Under the pieces are notes generated by a model. It made no database searches, was not told where the DNA came from, and saw only the letters and a program-made list of their open reading frames with translations. DNA of 64,000 bases from the NCBI RefSeq assembly GCF_000337455.1, contig NZ_AOIU01000034.1, positions 1-64,000 of the forward strand, in the 5' to 3' direction. This DNA is from Halosimplex carlsbadense 2-9-1. GTDB lineage: Archaea > Halobacteriota > Halobacteria > Halobacteriales > Haloarculaceae. Position numbers and translations under genes: made by a program. Positions 36,530 to 44,699 of this stretch are shown piece by piece. Each line of letters opens with the position of its first letter. The stretch's first letter is position 1.

Positions 36530-37579
36530 TTAGTCCTCCTGTGTGGTCGCGGCGGTCCCGCGCCCGCCCTGGTTGGACTGGGTCGAGACGTACCGGACCT
36601 CGGGGTCGAGGCGCGGCTGGTCGTTCGGGCGGACCGCCGGCCGGAAGCGCACGACACGCTGGTCCGGACCGGGGACCGAGCCCTTGACGAGCGTGTACGG
36701 CCCGTCGACCTCGCCGTAGTTGACGAAGCCGCCCTCGACGGTGGCGTCGGTGCCCTCACCGATGTCGATGAGGCGCTTGTTCAGTTCGGTGCGCTGGTGG
36801 TACCCGGTCTGGCCCTGCTGGGGGACCGTCGAGCGCACGCGCGAGGGGTTCCACGGACCGAGGTTGCCGATGCGTCGGCGCCAGCCCTGGCGGGCGTGTT
36901 TGCCCTTCCGCTTCTGGACGCCCCAGCGCTTGACGGGACCCTGGGTCCCTTTCCCCTTGGTGACCGCGGCCACGTCGGCGTACTCGCCGGCGCGGAACAC
37001 GTCGGTCATCGAGTGCTCGCCGCCCTCTGCGACGAGGTCGAGCCCGAAGTCGAGGCGGTCCGAAAGGGAGCCGCCGCCGACTCGGGTCTCCATGACCTCG
37101 GGCTTCTTGCGCGGGACGCCGGCGATGTCGGTGGGGACGGTGTGCGTGATGACGCGCACGTCGCCCAGGTCGCCGGCCTCGTGTGCTTGTCGGATCTGTT
37201 CCTCTGCGGCGTCAGCGTCGTGGTCCTCCGGTACGTCGAGGGTCCGGTCGAGCTCACCGTGGAACTCGTCGGCCCACACTTCCGTGAGGGGACGCTGGCC
37301 GTACGGCGTGTCTTCGTAGGCTCGGAGCGCGACCGCACGCAGCGGCGGCGTCTCGATGACCGTCACCGGGACGGTCTCCTCCATCCCCTCGCGGGGGGAG
37401 TCGGGCTCGTCGTTGATCAGCACGACGTGTGTCATGCCGGCCTTGTAGCCGGCGAAGCCCTGGAGACCCGGCTGGCCGTCGTCGTCGGGCCAGCTGTTGA
37501 ACCGCGGGGTCTCACTCGCCGCTCGCGTACGCGGGCCGAAGCCCAGCGAGCCTTTGCGTGGTCTGTTCTTTCCTGGCAT
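36530..37579 (-). CDS. rpl3: Ribosomal protein uL3
   Basis: A 349-residue archaeal-length L3: MPGKNRPRKGSLGFGPRTR, the AGYKAGMTHVV strand, GKGTQGPVKRWGVQKRKGKH near the peptidyl-transferase centre and a C-terminal basic region. It starts 5 bases after the stop of the SPOUT methyltransferase gene, so the two are probably cotranscribed. Confidence 0.96.
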   Translation of the reverse strand: MPGKNRPRKGSLGFGPRTRAASETPRFNSWPDDDGQPGLQGFAGYKAGMTHVVLINDEPDSPREGMEETVPVTVIETPPLRAVALRAYEDTPYGQRPLTEVWADEFHGELDRTLDVPEDHDADAAEEQIRQAHEAGDLGDVRVITHTVPTDIAGVPRKKPEVMETRVGGGSLSDRLDFGLDLVAEGGEHSMTDVFRAGEYADVAAVTKGKGTQGPVKRWGVQKRKGKHARQGWRRRIGNLGPWNPSRVRSTVPQQGQTGYHQRTELNKRLIDIGEGTDATVEGGFVNYGEVDGPYTLVKGSVPGPDQRVVRFRPAVRPNDQPRLDPEVRYVSTQSNQGGRGTAATTQED

Positions 37580-37584
37580 GTGTC

Positions 37585-38499
37585 TTACCTCGTCAGCCTG
37601 AGGGGCGCGAGGGTGGCGAACACCGCTTCCTCCGTTCGCACGACCTCGCTTCCCTGGTTCGGAACCGTATTGAGCCAGAGGTCGAACCTGTCGTCGCCTG
37701 TCTCCGCCGCGACGGTGTCCGGGTCCTCGCCGAGGATGGGGGGGAGCCCCCGCTCGGGCGCACCGAAGGCGACTGTCAGGTCACCCAGGGGCGCCGCCTC
37801 GTCGTCGGATGCGTCAGATTCGTCGGATCCGCCCGTCTCGACACCGGATGCGTTCCCATCGTCTCCGCCACGAAGCCGTTCGACCAGCTGGTCGAGCTTC
37901 GTGACGGTCAGCTCCTCGCCGTAGCGAGAGGCCGCGATGGTCAGCCCGGCGTCCGGACGCGCGAGTGCGTCGTCGATATCGGTCGAGTCGACGACGAACC
38001 CTGCCGCGGGCTCGTCGACGAGCTTCGCCCGTACCGGTCGTCGCGAAGAGACCCTGACGGAGACGCGCTCCCCCTCCCCGACCTCCATTCCGGAGGGCAC
38101 GGGGAGCGAGACTGGGTGTTGCAGGCCGCAATTGACCCGTACGCGTTCATCAGCACCGACCTCGGTCACGATTCCCTGTCTTAACGACCCCGATTCGTCC
38201 GAACCGGAGCCGGTCCATGAGCGGACCCGGAGCGCCGGCAGGACCCCCGCGTACTCTAGCTCGCCCCGCCTGTCCCATACCTCCTTTCGGAGGTAGGGGG
38301 GTGTGGCGGCGTACCGCAGCACCGTTTCGACGAACCCGGCACCTCGTTTCTCGACCCCGTCGGGGTCGGGATAGACCGTCAGGCGGTCCACCCGGAAGAT
38401 CGCTGCCGCGCGGGCCACGTAACCGACTTTGCGAGTGGCCTCGCGTTTGTCTTCGGCCTCCCGGGTGAGGGATGCCGGCACGAGCACGCTGGTGGTCAT
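37585..38499 (-). CDS. SPOUT-class RNA methyltransferase (putative rRNA uridine N3-MTase), first gene of the r-protein operon
   Basis: A 304-residue protein of the archaeal family often placed before L3. SLTREAEDKREATRKVGYVARAAAIF-type N-terminus (read in short blocks: REATRKVGYVARAA, FRVDRLTVYPD), a middle OB-like segment, and a C-terminal knot part with VAFGAPERGLPPIL and LNTVPNQGSEVVRTEEA, where SAM binds in SPOUT enzymes. An insert rich in Asp and Ser (about 215-240) is halophile-typical. The substrate is expected to be rRNA from family knowledge; no experimental basis here. It is cotranscribed with L3 by position. Confidence 0.82.
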   Translation of the reverse strand: MTTSVLVPASLTREAEDKREATRKVGYVARAAAIFRVDRLTVYPDPDGVEKRGAGFVETVLRYAATPPYLRKEVWDRRGELEYAGVLPALRVRSWTGSGSDESGSLRQGIVTEVGADERVRVNCGLQHPVSLPVPSGMEVGEGERVSVRVSSRRPVRAKLVDEPAAGFVVDSTDIDDALARPDAGLTIAASRYGEELTVTKLDQLVERLRGGDDGNASGVETGGSDESDASDDEAAPLGDLTVAFGAPERGLPPILGEDPDTVAAETGDDRFDLWLNTVPNQGSEVVRTEEAVFATLAPLRLTR

Positions 38500-38556
38500 G
38501 CCGTGACGCTTCCGCGCCGCGCCACTAGACTGTAGCGATACATCCCCAGCCCACCC

Positions 38557-38582
38557 TTAAAAAAAGCGCGCTTCACGCGCGC
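38557..38582 (-). terminator. GC hairpin plus T-run, overlapping a TATA-like promoter of the r-protein operon
   Basis: On the minus strand, GCGCGC (38582-38577), a 5-base loop and GCGCGC (38571-38566) form a 6-bp stem followed at once by seven T residues (38565-38559). It looks like an intrinsic terminator for the zinc-ribbon transcript at 38725-38847. The same T-run continues as TTTTTTAAG, a TATA-like element about 60 bases before the start of the SPOUT gene at 38499, so it may also be the promoter of the ribosomal operon with a leader of about 35 bases. Confidence 0.5.
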
Positions 38583-38724
38583 GGAGGAGAGGCCTTCACA
38601 TGGCCACCGTTCACACATACGCCGCTCGAAGCCCTTCGATACTCACCGGGTGGTCGCCGGGTGGCGTCGAGGTAGATATCGCCGTGACCGGCAGTCGAGT
38701 GCGCACGTCGTGCGTCCGGGTCGG

Positions 38725-38847
38725 TCAGTCGTGGCTCGGTATCGTCTCGTCGCAGACCGGGCAGCTACCCCGCCCCTGCCCGGCGTCGAGATCGTTCGGC
38801 TGGCCTGTCCACCCGCAGACTGGACACTGAACTGGGTCGCCCGGCAT
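38725..38847 (-). CDS. Small zinc-ribbon protein (40 residues)
   Basis: A 40-residue protein with two CPxC knuckles: CPVCG at residues 8-12 and CPVCD at 29-33, a single zinc ribbon. Between them lies WTGQPNDLDAGQGRGS. Haloarchaea encode many such micro-zinc-fingers of unknown function. ATG 38847 is used because nothing domain-like precedes the first knuckle; the frame continues upstream for 30 more codons. It is isolated between tRNA-Gly (other strand) and the ribosomal operon. Confidence 0.75.
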   Translation of the reverse strand: MPGDPVQCPVCGWTGQPNDLDAGQGRGSCPVCDETIPSHD

Positions 38848-39045
38848 AACGCGTATGCACACGCGTCGCCGGTCGGAAAAGCGTGGTGTCGGTCCGACGA
38901 GTGACCCTGGCTGGCCCCGATAATCGACAGGGGGCACGCCGGTCCCAGCGAACGGTCCGACCGTTTCGGAAGTCTTTTATCCCTATCCGCCACTCGATTA
39001 TGATGTGAGGCGCGCCGGGTCGACCGGTGGACGCCGAACGTGCAT

Positions 39046-39116
39046 GCGACGGTGGTGTAGTGGTATCACAGGACCCTGCCACGGTCCTAACGCGAGTTCA
39101 AATCTCGCCCGTCGCA
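39046..39116 (+). tRNA. tRNA-Gly (anticodon GCC)
   Basis: A 71-base cloverleaf: acceptor GCGACGG pairs with CCGTCGC before discriminator A39116; the anticodon loop CTGCCAC holds GCC; the T arm contains GTTCAAATC. CCA is not encoded. A TTTTATCC promoter-like element lies about 70 bases upstream (38971-38980). No intron is seen. Confidence 0.95.
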
Positions 39117-39340
39117 CTTCTTCCGCGAACTACCCGGCGAGCACTGCGTCGCGCGTGCTCGTCTCCGTTCGCTACGTCGCGAGCCGCGCTCCCGTCGTCA
39201 CGCCTCTCCCGCGAGCGCGTCCCGGAGGGGTCTCCTCGGCGGACCACGGCGAGTGAGCTATCGTAACAAGTTCCCTACCGCCGACAGGAGAGAGTAGTCG
39301 CTCTTTACGCCGACCGGGACGCCGGGGCCGTGACCGAGTG

Positions 39341-39514
39341 TCAGTCCGCGCTCCGGGCGGTTCGAGCGTCGTTTCGGATCTCGGCCTTTCGGTCTTCGAT
39401 GGCGCCTTCGAGCGCGGCGCGCAGGTCGACGCCGGTCGCCTCGTCCAGCGCCTGTTGCAGTTTCGCGAGCGTCTCGTCCTCGTCGTAGGAGGGCGAGTCC
39501 GGTAAGCTCGTCAT
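39341..39514 (-). CDS. Small haloarchaeal acidic helical protein, function unknown
   Basis: A 57-residue protein with an acidic N-terminus (MTSLPDSPSYDEDETLAKL) and an amphipathic helix region LRAALEGAIEDRKAEIRNDA. A TATA-like GGTTAAGTACTG at about 39545-39534 lies 20-31 bases before the ATG, so the mRNA is probably leaderless. It is divergent from the thiamine-binding-like gene. I do not recognise a family. Confidence 0.65.
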   Translation of the reverse strand: MTSLPDSPSYDEDETLAKLQQALDEATGVDLRAALEGAIEDRKAEIRNDARTARSAD

Positions 39515-39665
39515 ACCGTACGAACATCTGAGTTCAGTACTTAACCTTTCGGTCTGAATATCTCGATTGAGAACTCCGCAACCAGTGGGCAGGCACTCGG
39601 TCTCTGCGGCGTCGAGCGGTCGCTGCAGCGGAGAACCTTTGGCCCGCGCTGGCGTAGGTCTGACT

Positions 39666-39983
39666 ATGACGGTTATCGGGTTCCTGAGCGTCGCACCGGT
39701 CGTCGAGGGGAGCATGTCCGAGGAAGTCGCGAAGGCCGTCGCGGCGCTCGACGACTTCGACGTGGGGTACGAGACGACGCCGATGGGGACGGTCATCGAG
39801 GCCGACGACTCCGCGGAGCTGTTCGCCGCCGCTGGGGCGGCCCACGAAGCGGTCGACGGCGACCGCGTGAGCACGTTCCTCAAGGTCGACGACAAGCGGA
39901 CGGTCGACCAGGCGGCCAGCGAGAAGGTCGACGCCGTCGAGGAACACCTGGGACGCGAGGCCAGGCGAGAGCGCACCGAGTGA
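39666..39983 (+). CDS. MTH1187/YkoF-type thiamine-binding-like protein
   Basis: A 105-residue protein of the MTH1187 family (ferredoxin-like fold, tetrameric, one member binds thiamine). The family look is VIGFLSVAPVVEGSMSEEV with YETTPMGTVIEAD, and AHEAVDGDRVSTFLKVDDK. ATG 39666 was selected because the first beta strand begins there; the frame is open 33 codons further up. It is followed 86 bases later by mch. A role in cofactor binding is inferred from family only. Confidence 0.8.
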   Translation: MTVIGFLSVAPVVEGSMSEEVAKAVAALDDFDVGYETTPMGTVIEADDSAELFAAAGAAHEAVDGDRVSTFLKVDDKRTVDQAASEKVDAVEEHLGREARRERTE

Positions 39984-40069
39984 GCCGAGGCGGCCCGGTC
40001 GCCGGTGCGGTCCGGGCGGCCGCGACGGCGAACCGAAGACCGAAGTCCCAGCGGCGTGGATGGCGGGGC

Positions 40070-41002
40070 ATGGAGAGTCTCAACCGGACCGCGACGGATC
40101 TGGTCGACGAAGCGCTGGACTTCGCCGACGAGCTGAACGTCGCGGCCCATCAGCTGGACAGCGAGGCGCTGGTCGTCGACTTCGGCGTCGACGTGCCCGG
40201 CGGCGTCGAGGCGGGGATGATGCTCGCGGAGATACAGACCGCCGGGCTGGCGACCGTCCAGAGCAGCCTGGAGGAGGTGGCCGGCGCGCCGCTGACACAC
40301 GTCGAGCTGTCGACCGACCACCCCGCGATGGCGCTGCTGTGCTCGCAGAAGGCGGGCTGGGAACTCAGCGTCGATGGCTTCGAGGGGCTGGGCAGCGGTC
40401 CCGCCCGTGCGCTCGTCGCCGAGGAGGAGGAGTTCCAGCGGGTCGGCTATCGCGACGACTTCGAGTTCGCCGTCCTCGCGGTCGAGACGGAGACGGTTCC
40501 CGACGAGGCCGTGATCGAGCACGTCGCCGAGCGGGCAGGCGTCTCCGAGAGCGGCGTGTTCGTCCAGGCGTTCTCGACGGCCAGTCTCACCGGCAGCGTC
40601 GCGATGGCGGCCCGCGCGGCCGAACTCGCGGCCTTCCGGCTCTCAGAGTTGGGCTACGACCCGCTCGATATCCTCTCGGTCAACGGGTCGGCGCCGGTGG
40701 CGCCGGTCGCCGACGACGAGGAGACGGCCATCGCGCGGACGAACGACGCGCTGGCCTACGGCGGCCAGGCCCACCTGGTCGTCGACGAGCCGTTCGACCG
40801 CTTCGACGAGGTGCCCTCGACCGCGACCGACGAGTACGACACGCCGTTCGCCGAGATCTTCGCCGACGCCGACTGGGACTTCTTCGAGGTGCCCGAGTCC
40901 GTGTTCGCGCCCGCGCAGGTGACCATCGACGTGGTCGGCGGCGACACGCACGTCCTCGGCGACGTGAACGACGAGCGCCTCGCCGAGAGCTTCGGCCTCT
41001 AG
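40070..41002 (+). CDS. mch: Methenyltetrahydromethanopterin cyclohydrolase
   Basis: A 310-residue protein that matches Mch through its length: MESLNRTATDLVDEALDFAD, ALVVDFGVDVPGGVEAGMM, THVELSTDHPAMALLCSQKAG (quoted part: STDHPAMALLCSQKAG) and the central GSGPARALV. The enzyme interconverts methenyl and formyl forms of a tetrahydropterin C1 carrier. Haloarchaea are not methanogens but keep mch for C1 metabolism with folate- or methanopterin-type carriers. ATG 40070 fits the usual N-terminus. The next gene starts 1 base after its stop. Confidence 0.93.
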   Translation: MESLNRTATDLVDEALDFADELNVAAHQLDSEALVVDFGVDVPGGVEAGMMLAEIQTAGLATVQSSLEEVAGAPLTHVELSTDHPAMALLCSQKAGWELSVDGFEGLGSGPARALVAEEEEFQRVGYRDDFEFAVLAVETETVPDEAVIEHVAERAGVSESGVFVQAFSTASLTGSVAMAARAAELAAFRLSELGYDPLDILSVNGSAPVAPVADDEETAIARTNDALAYGGQAHLVVDEPFDRFDEVPSTATDEYDTPFAEIFADADWDFFEVPESVFAPAQVTIDVVGGDTHVLGDVNDERLAESFGL

Positions 41003-41003
41003 C

Positions 41004-41492
41004 GTGCGCTACAAGATCGTGCCCCCGGTTCGGGACCCGGCGTTCCTCGCCGCCGCCCAGCGCGCCGTCCCGCTGGTCCCGGGGACGGTCGAGGACTGCT
41101 GTCTCCGGATCGTCGACGAGACGGATGCGCCCTCGCGGGACGCCGCCAGGGAGTACCTGACCTTCCTCGAGGCGCTCGAACTCGTCGAGGAAACGTCGCG
41201 GGGGTTCGAGCGGCGTCGGGTCGATGTCGAAGCGGTGGACCTGGGCGACGCCTTTGAGCGCCGGGTGTTCGGCGCGCACGAACTGCTCGACGCGCTTCGC
41301 GAGGCCGAGTCGCTGACCGTCGAGGAGGCGTTCGACGAACTTCGCGAGCACGTCCCACGGTGGGAGCGCGACCGCCACACCGACTGGGAGGCCGAGTGGC
41401 GCGAGCGAACGGAGCGGCTGCTCAACTGGTGCGTGACGTTCGACCTCGCGGTCCGCGACGGCGACCGCTATCGTCCGGCCGGCCTGTCGTAG
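41004..41492 (+). CDS. Conserved haloarchaeal protein coupled to mch, function unknown
   Basis: A 162-residue protein beginning at GTG 41004, one base after the mch stop codon, so translation is coupled. Secondary structure is mostly helical with winged-helix-like spacing (DAAREYLTFLEALELVEET) and a C-terminal WRERTERLLNWCVTFDLAV. The shape recalls the AAA-associated C-terminal domain of some ABC ATPases, but similarity is weak and I do not claim it. No membrane segment. Confidence 0.6.
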   Translation: MRYKIVPPVRDPAFLAAAQRAVPLVPGTVEDCCLRIVDETDAPSRDAAREYLTFLEALELVEETSRGFERRRVDVEAVDLGDAFERRVFGAHELLDALREAESLTVEEAFDELREHVPRWERDRHTDWEAEWRERTERLLNWCVTFDLAVRDGDRYRPAGLS

Positions 41493-41511
41493 ACGCGTTC
41501 GCTCGGATCGA

Positions 41512-41913
41512 TTACTTCTCGGCGGTCCACTCGCGGGCTTCGGCCATGTCCGAAGTCACCAGCGGCTCCGCGCCGCTGTGTTCCATCCCTTCGAGGATGC
41601 TCTCCACGTCCATCTCCGAGATGACGCTGTCCGGGTGGACGACCGCCGAGTACTCGAGACCGACGTCGAGCGCACGCGGCATCCACTCGGTCTGCATCCA
41701 CTGCTGGTCCTCGGCGTCGTGGGCGTTGATCCCGCGCGTGTCCGTCAAGACCTTGGCTGCGTCTCGTCGCTTGATCGCGTCCAGCAACGCCTCACAGCCC
41801 TCTCTGAACGTCGCGCCCGAGACATACTTGTCCCACGTGAAAACGATAGCGCCGATCTCCTCGTCCCACTCTATCGTGTAATTCTCAGTATCGTCGATAG
41901 TTTTTACTGCCAC
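41512..41913 (-). CDS. SpoIIAA/STAS-like small protein
   Basis: A 133-residue protein with the alternating strand-helix layout of the SpoIIAA-like/STAS fold: YTIEWDEEIGAIVFTWDKY, a helix FREGCEALLDAI, then AAKVLTDTRGIN at the second strand and NAHDAEDQQWMQTEW. GTG 41913 is taken as start; TATA-like GATTTATGC at 41944-41936 on its strand is 23-31 bases upstream, which fits a leaderless mRNA. These proteins are soluble and of unsettled function. It is convergent with the mch unit and divergent from the HTH gene at 42014. Confidence 0.7.
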   Translation of the reverse strand: MAVKTIDDTENYTIEWDEEIGAIVFTWDKYVSGATFREGCEALLDAIKRRDAAKVLTDTRGINAHDAEDQQWMQTEWMPRALDVGLEYSAVVHPDSVISEMDVESILEGMEHSGAEPLVTSDMAEAREWTAEK

Positions 41914-42013
41914 ATCTCTAACCCCTTTTTTTACCGCATAAATCGACCGACCAGATTATCATCATTGAAAACTTGGCCGGCAGACGGACGGACAGGATCG
42001 AAACAGATTAGCT

Positions 42014-42754
42014 ATGTCCAACGAACCGATGGATATGCGCGAGTTCGAGTTCGTCCTCACCTACCGGGCGGGCGCCGACGAGCTGATGGACGTGTTCGTC
42101 GAGCGGTCGGGACTGCGCGCGCAGACGGCGGCGTGTTTCGCGAACGACCGGTCGATGTGGCGTGTCGACCACGTGCTCGGGCCGGCCGAGGCGCTCGACG
42201 CCGTCGAGACCCATTTCCTCGACGAGACGACCTGCAACGAGTGTCTGGACGTGGAAGGCTGTACCTCCAGCCGCGAGTACCAGGTCATCAGCTCGGACCC
42301 GGAACACCGCGTCTACTTCACGCGCCGCGAGGAGATCCAGCACTGCCACTCGATCCCCTATCTCGCCGTCGACCACGTCGGCGACGGCCTCCTGATCGAG
42401 GCCGAGCGCCGTAACGACGAGTACGTCTGGCGGCTGCTGATCTCCGACGACTGTGCAGTCGGCGAACTGTACGACCGGATCGACGCCCAGCTCCGCGACG
42501 GCATCTCGCTGGAACTCGGCCACGTCTCGGACCCGCAGAACTGGAACGGCGGCTTCGGGACTGCTGGGCTCCTGACGCCGGAGGAACGCGAAGCCGTCGC
42601 CAGCGCGGTCGAAGCAGGCTACTACGGCACCCCTCGGGACGCCACCGTCGCCGACCTGGCCGAGCGGCTCGACACGCCACACTCGACGGTCCAGTACCGC
42701 CTCCAGCGCGCCGAGGAGAAGATCGTCGAGCGCTTCGCGTCCGAGACGCTCTGA
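42014..42754 (+). CDS. Bacterio-opsin-activator-type HTH-10 regulator
   Basis: A 246-residue protein: an N-terminal sensor-like domain (residues 1-185) and a C-terminal HTH_10 motif, LLTPEEREAVASAVEAGYYGTPRDATVADLA read as LTPEEREAV, AGYYGTPRDATVADLAERL and TPHSTVQYRLQRAEEKI. The N-terminal part has Cys at C41, C75, C78 and C84 (TCNECLDVEGC), a possible metal or redox site. Target genes are unknown; the divergent gene at 41913 is a candidate by position. Confidence 0.8.
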   Translation: MSNEPMDMREFEFVLTYRAGADELMDVFVERSGLRAQTAACFANDRSMWRVDHVLGPAEALDAVETHFLDETTCNECLDVEGCTSSREYQVISSDPEHRVYFTRREEIQHCHSIPYLAVDHVGDGLLIEAERRNDEYVWRLLISDDCAVGELYDRIDAQLRDGISLELGHVSDPQNWNGGFGTAGLLTPEEREAVASAVEAGYYGTPRDATVADLAERLDTPHSTVQYRLQRAEEKIVERFASETL

Positions 42755-42784
42755 CGGGTCCGAACCACGGCGTCGGCCGCCACC

Positions 42785-43426
42785 TCAGTCGTCGACCAGG
42801 TCCGCGACCATCCCGCTCACGTACTCGACCTCGTCGTCGTTGACGCCGTGGCCCATGCCCGGGTAGATGCGTTCCTCCACGTCGGCGTCCAGCTTCTCCA
42901 GCACCTCCGTCGTCACGTGGACGCGTTCCTCGGGGATGTGCGGGTCCACGTCGCTACACCCGACGAACGACGGCGTGCCCTCCAGCGACCCCTCGAACTC
43001 GGCGGGATCGATCGTCTCGCCGATGAGCCCGCCGGAGAAGGCGACGTGCCCGCCGTAGCGCTCGGGGTTGCGCGCCACGAACTCCGACCCGAGACAGGCG
43101 CCCTGGGAGAACCCGAGTATCAGCACCTTCTCGGTGGGGATCCCGGCGTCGTTCGCTTCGCCGAGCGCGTCCTCGATGGCTTGCAGCCCCGACGAGCGGC
43201 CGGGCTCGTTGGACTCGACGGGTTCGAGGAAGGAGTTGGGGTACCAGGTGTTGCGCGCGGCCTGCGGGGCGAGCAGCGCGACGCCGTCCGCGTGGAGCTG
43301 CCGTCCCATCTGGAGGATGCTCTGGGCGGTCGCGCCGCGGCCGTGGACGAGGATCATCGCCGCTTCGGCGTCCTCCAGGGGCGTCCCGCCCGTGGCCAGT
43401 TGCTGTCCCTGATGGGGACCGTCCAT
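42785..43426 (-). CDS. Phospholipase/carboxylesterase family alpha/beta hydrolase
   Basis: A 213-residue serine hydrolase. The oxyanion region is AAMILVHGRGATAQS, the nucleophile elbow is GFSQGA with Ser107, the acid is likely the Asp in CSDVDPHIP and the base the His in YPGMGHGV. No signal peptide is seen, so it is cytoplasmic. It fits the family that hydrolyses short acyl esters or lysophospholipids. The function in the cell is not known. It lies downstream of the BKACE gene on the same strand with a 203-base gap containing its own promoter space. Confidence 0.85.
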   Translation of the reverse strand: MDGPHQGQQLATGGTPLEDAEAAMILVHGRGATAQSILQMGRQLHADGVALLAPQAARNTWYPNSFLEPVESNEPGRSSGLQAIEDALGEANDAGIPTEKVLILGFSQGACLGSEFVARNPERYGGHVAFSGGLIGETIDPAEFEGSLEGTPSFVGCSDVDPHIPEERVHVTTEVLEKLDADVEERIYPGMGHGVNDDEVEYVSGMVADLVDD

Positions 43427-43629
43427 TCAGGCCACCTCCCCGCGGTCCGCTGTGCGTTCGCCGGTCGGCTCAACGTCGAGCGTGCGTCGCTGGTCGGTCA
43501 CGCCAGTCCATACGGCATCGTCCTACAAAGGCGCTCGCCGACATCCGCGTCACCCGATGACATCGGCGTTACCGACCCGTGTCAGGCGACCTGTCGACCG
43601 CTCGCCGCCCCCGCCCTCACCCGGTCGCC

Positions 43630-44472
43630 TCAGAGCCCCAGGATCTCCCGGGCCTGTGAGGTGTCGGCCACCTCCCGACCGAGTTCGTCGGCGACTCGCA
43701 CCACGCGTTCGACGAGCTGGGCGTTGCTCTCGGCGAGTTCCCCCTGCCGGTAGTAGACGTTGTCTTCCAGCCCGACGCGGACGTTCCCGCCGAACAGGAC
43801 TCCCATCGTCGCGAAGGGCAACTGGTGGCGGCCGAACCCGAGCGTGTTGAACAGCGCGCCGTCGGGGAGGTTGTCGACCGCGTTGAGGAAGTTCCCCGGA
43901 CGCGGCCGCGTCAGCGTTCCGGGACCGAAGACGAGCGTCGCGTACACCGGCTCGGCCAGATCGCGGCGGTCGAGCAGGCCGTGGACCTCGTTGAGGTGGC
44001 CGTCGTTGAACACCTCCAGTTCGGGTTTGATCCCGCGGTCGGCCATCTCGTCGTACAGCGCGTCGATGGTCGCGAGCGTGTTCTCGCTCGTCAGCCGCTC
44101 GTAGCGGTTCAGCGGCCCCATGTCCAGCGACGCCATCTCCGGCGGCGGATCCGTGCGTAGCCCCAGGTGCCGCTTCTCCGTCGGTGCCTGGGTCGCCCCG
44201 GTCGTGTGCTGGATGACCACGTCGTCGGTGTACCGCCGGATCGCCTCGTCGATCGCCTGGAAGCGCTCGGTCGAGAAGGCCCGTTCGCCGTTGTCCGTCC
44301 TGGCGTGGACGTGGACGACCGACGCGCCCGCCGCCTCGACTTCCCCGGCCGCCTTCCCGATCTCCTCGGGCGTCTCGGGCAGGTTCGGGTTCGCCTCCTT
44401 GCCGTGGATCCCGCCGGTCAGCGCCGCCGTGACGACGACCGGCTCGTCGGCGAGGAATCGTTCGTAGCTCAC
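43630..44472 (-). CDS. BKACE family beta-keto acid cleavage enzyme
   Basis: A 280-residue TIM-barrel protein of the BKACE (DUF849) family, which condenses a beta-keto acid with acetyl-CoA to give acetoacetate and a CoA ester. Family marks are [18 protein letters not shown], the zinc-site HVHAR, and [29 protein letters not shown] is the C-terminal substrate-loop block. Substrate is set by side chains that I cannot assign. It overlaps the Cys-rich gene at 44469 by 4 bases. Confidence 0.88.
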   Translation of the reverse strand: MSYERFLADEPVVVTAALTGGIHGKEANPNLPETPEEIGKAAGEVEAAGASVVHVHARTDNGERAFSTERFQAIDEAIRRYTDDVVIQHTTGATQAPTEKRHLGLRTDPPPEMASLDMGPLNRYERLTSENTLATIDALYDEMADRGIKPELEVFNDGHLNEVHGLLDRRDLAEPVYATLVFGPGTLTRPRPGNFLNAVDNLPDGALFNTLGFGRHQLPFATMGVLFGGNVRVGLEDNVYYRQGELAESNAQLVERVVRVADELGREVADTSQAREILGL

Positions 44473-44699
44473 GAGCCGTCATCCCCGTGGCCGTCTTCGG
44501 ATTCGTGGTCGTCCACGTCGGCGTCGGCGTGCTCGCGATAGATCTCGCAGTCCTCGGCGTGGTCGAGGTCGAACCGGTCGTTGCAGATGTCGGCGCGCAT
44601 CGGCTGGACGAATCGCTCGGCGCCCTCGCAGTAGGCGCGCGCCTCGTCGAAGGACTTCCCGTCTGCGGATTCGCGATAGGAGAGGAACGGACAGGTCAC
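44469..44699 (-). CDS. Small Cys-rich acidic protein coupled to the BKACE gene
   Basis: A 76-residue protein from GTG 44699. Four Cys (C3, C24, C39, C51) are spaced 21-15-12, with CEGAERF and [13 protein letters not shown] nearby. This could be a metal or Fe-S site. The last 22 residues are Asp, Glu and His rich. The stop overlaps the BKACE start by 4 bases, so the two are translated as one unit. No family is recognised. The GTG start is preferred over an ATG 15 codons earlier because the Cys-containing core begins here and a T-run TATA-like site is about 30 bases upstream. Confidence 0.65.
   Translation of the reverse strand: MTCPFLSYRESADGKSFDEARAYCEGAERFVQPMRADICNDRFDLDHAEDCEIYREHADADVDDHESEDGHGDDGS

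Noticed and set aside
38600-38830. Plus-strand frame antisense to the zinc ribbon
   Set aside because: GGAGG precedes it by chance; the opposite strand has the conserved CPxC pairs.
39117-39340. tRNA-adjacent integration site
   Set aside because: No repeat of the tRNA 3' end and no integrase gene in the vicinity.
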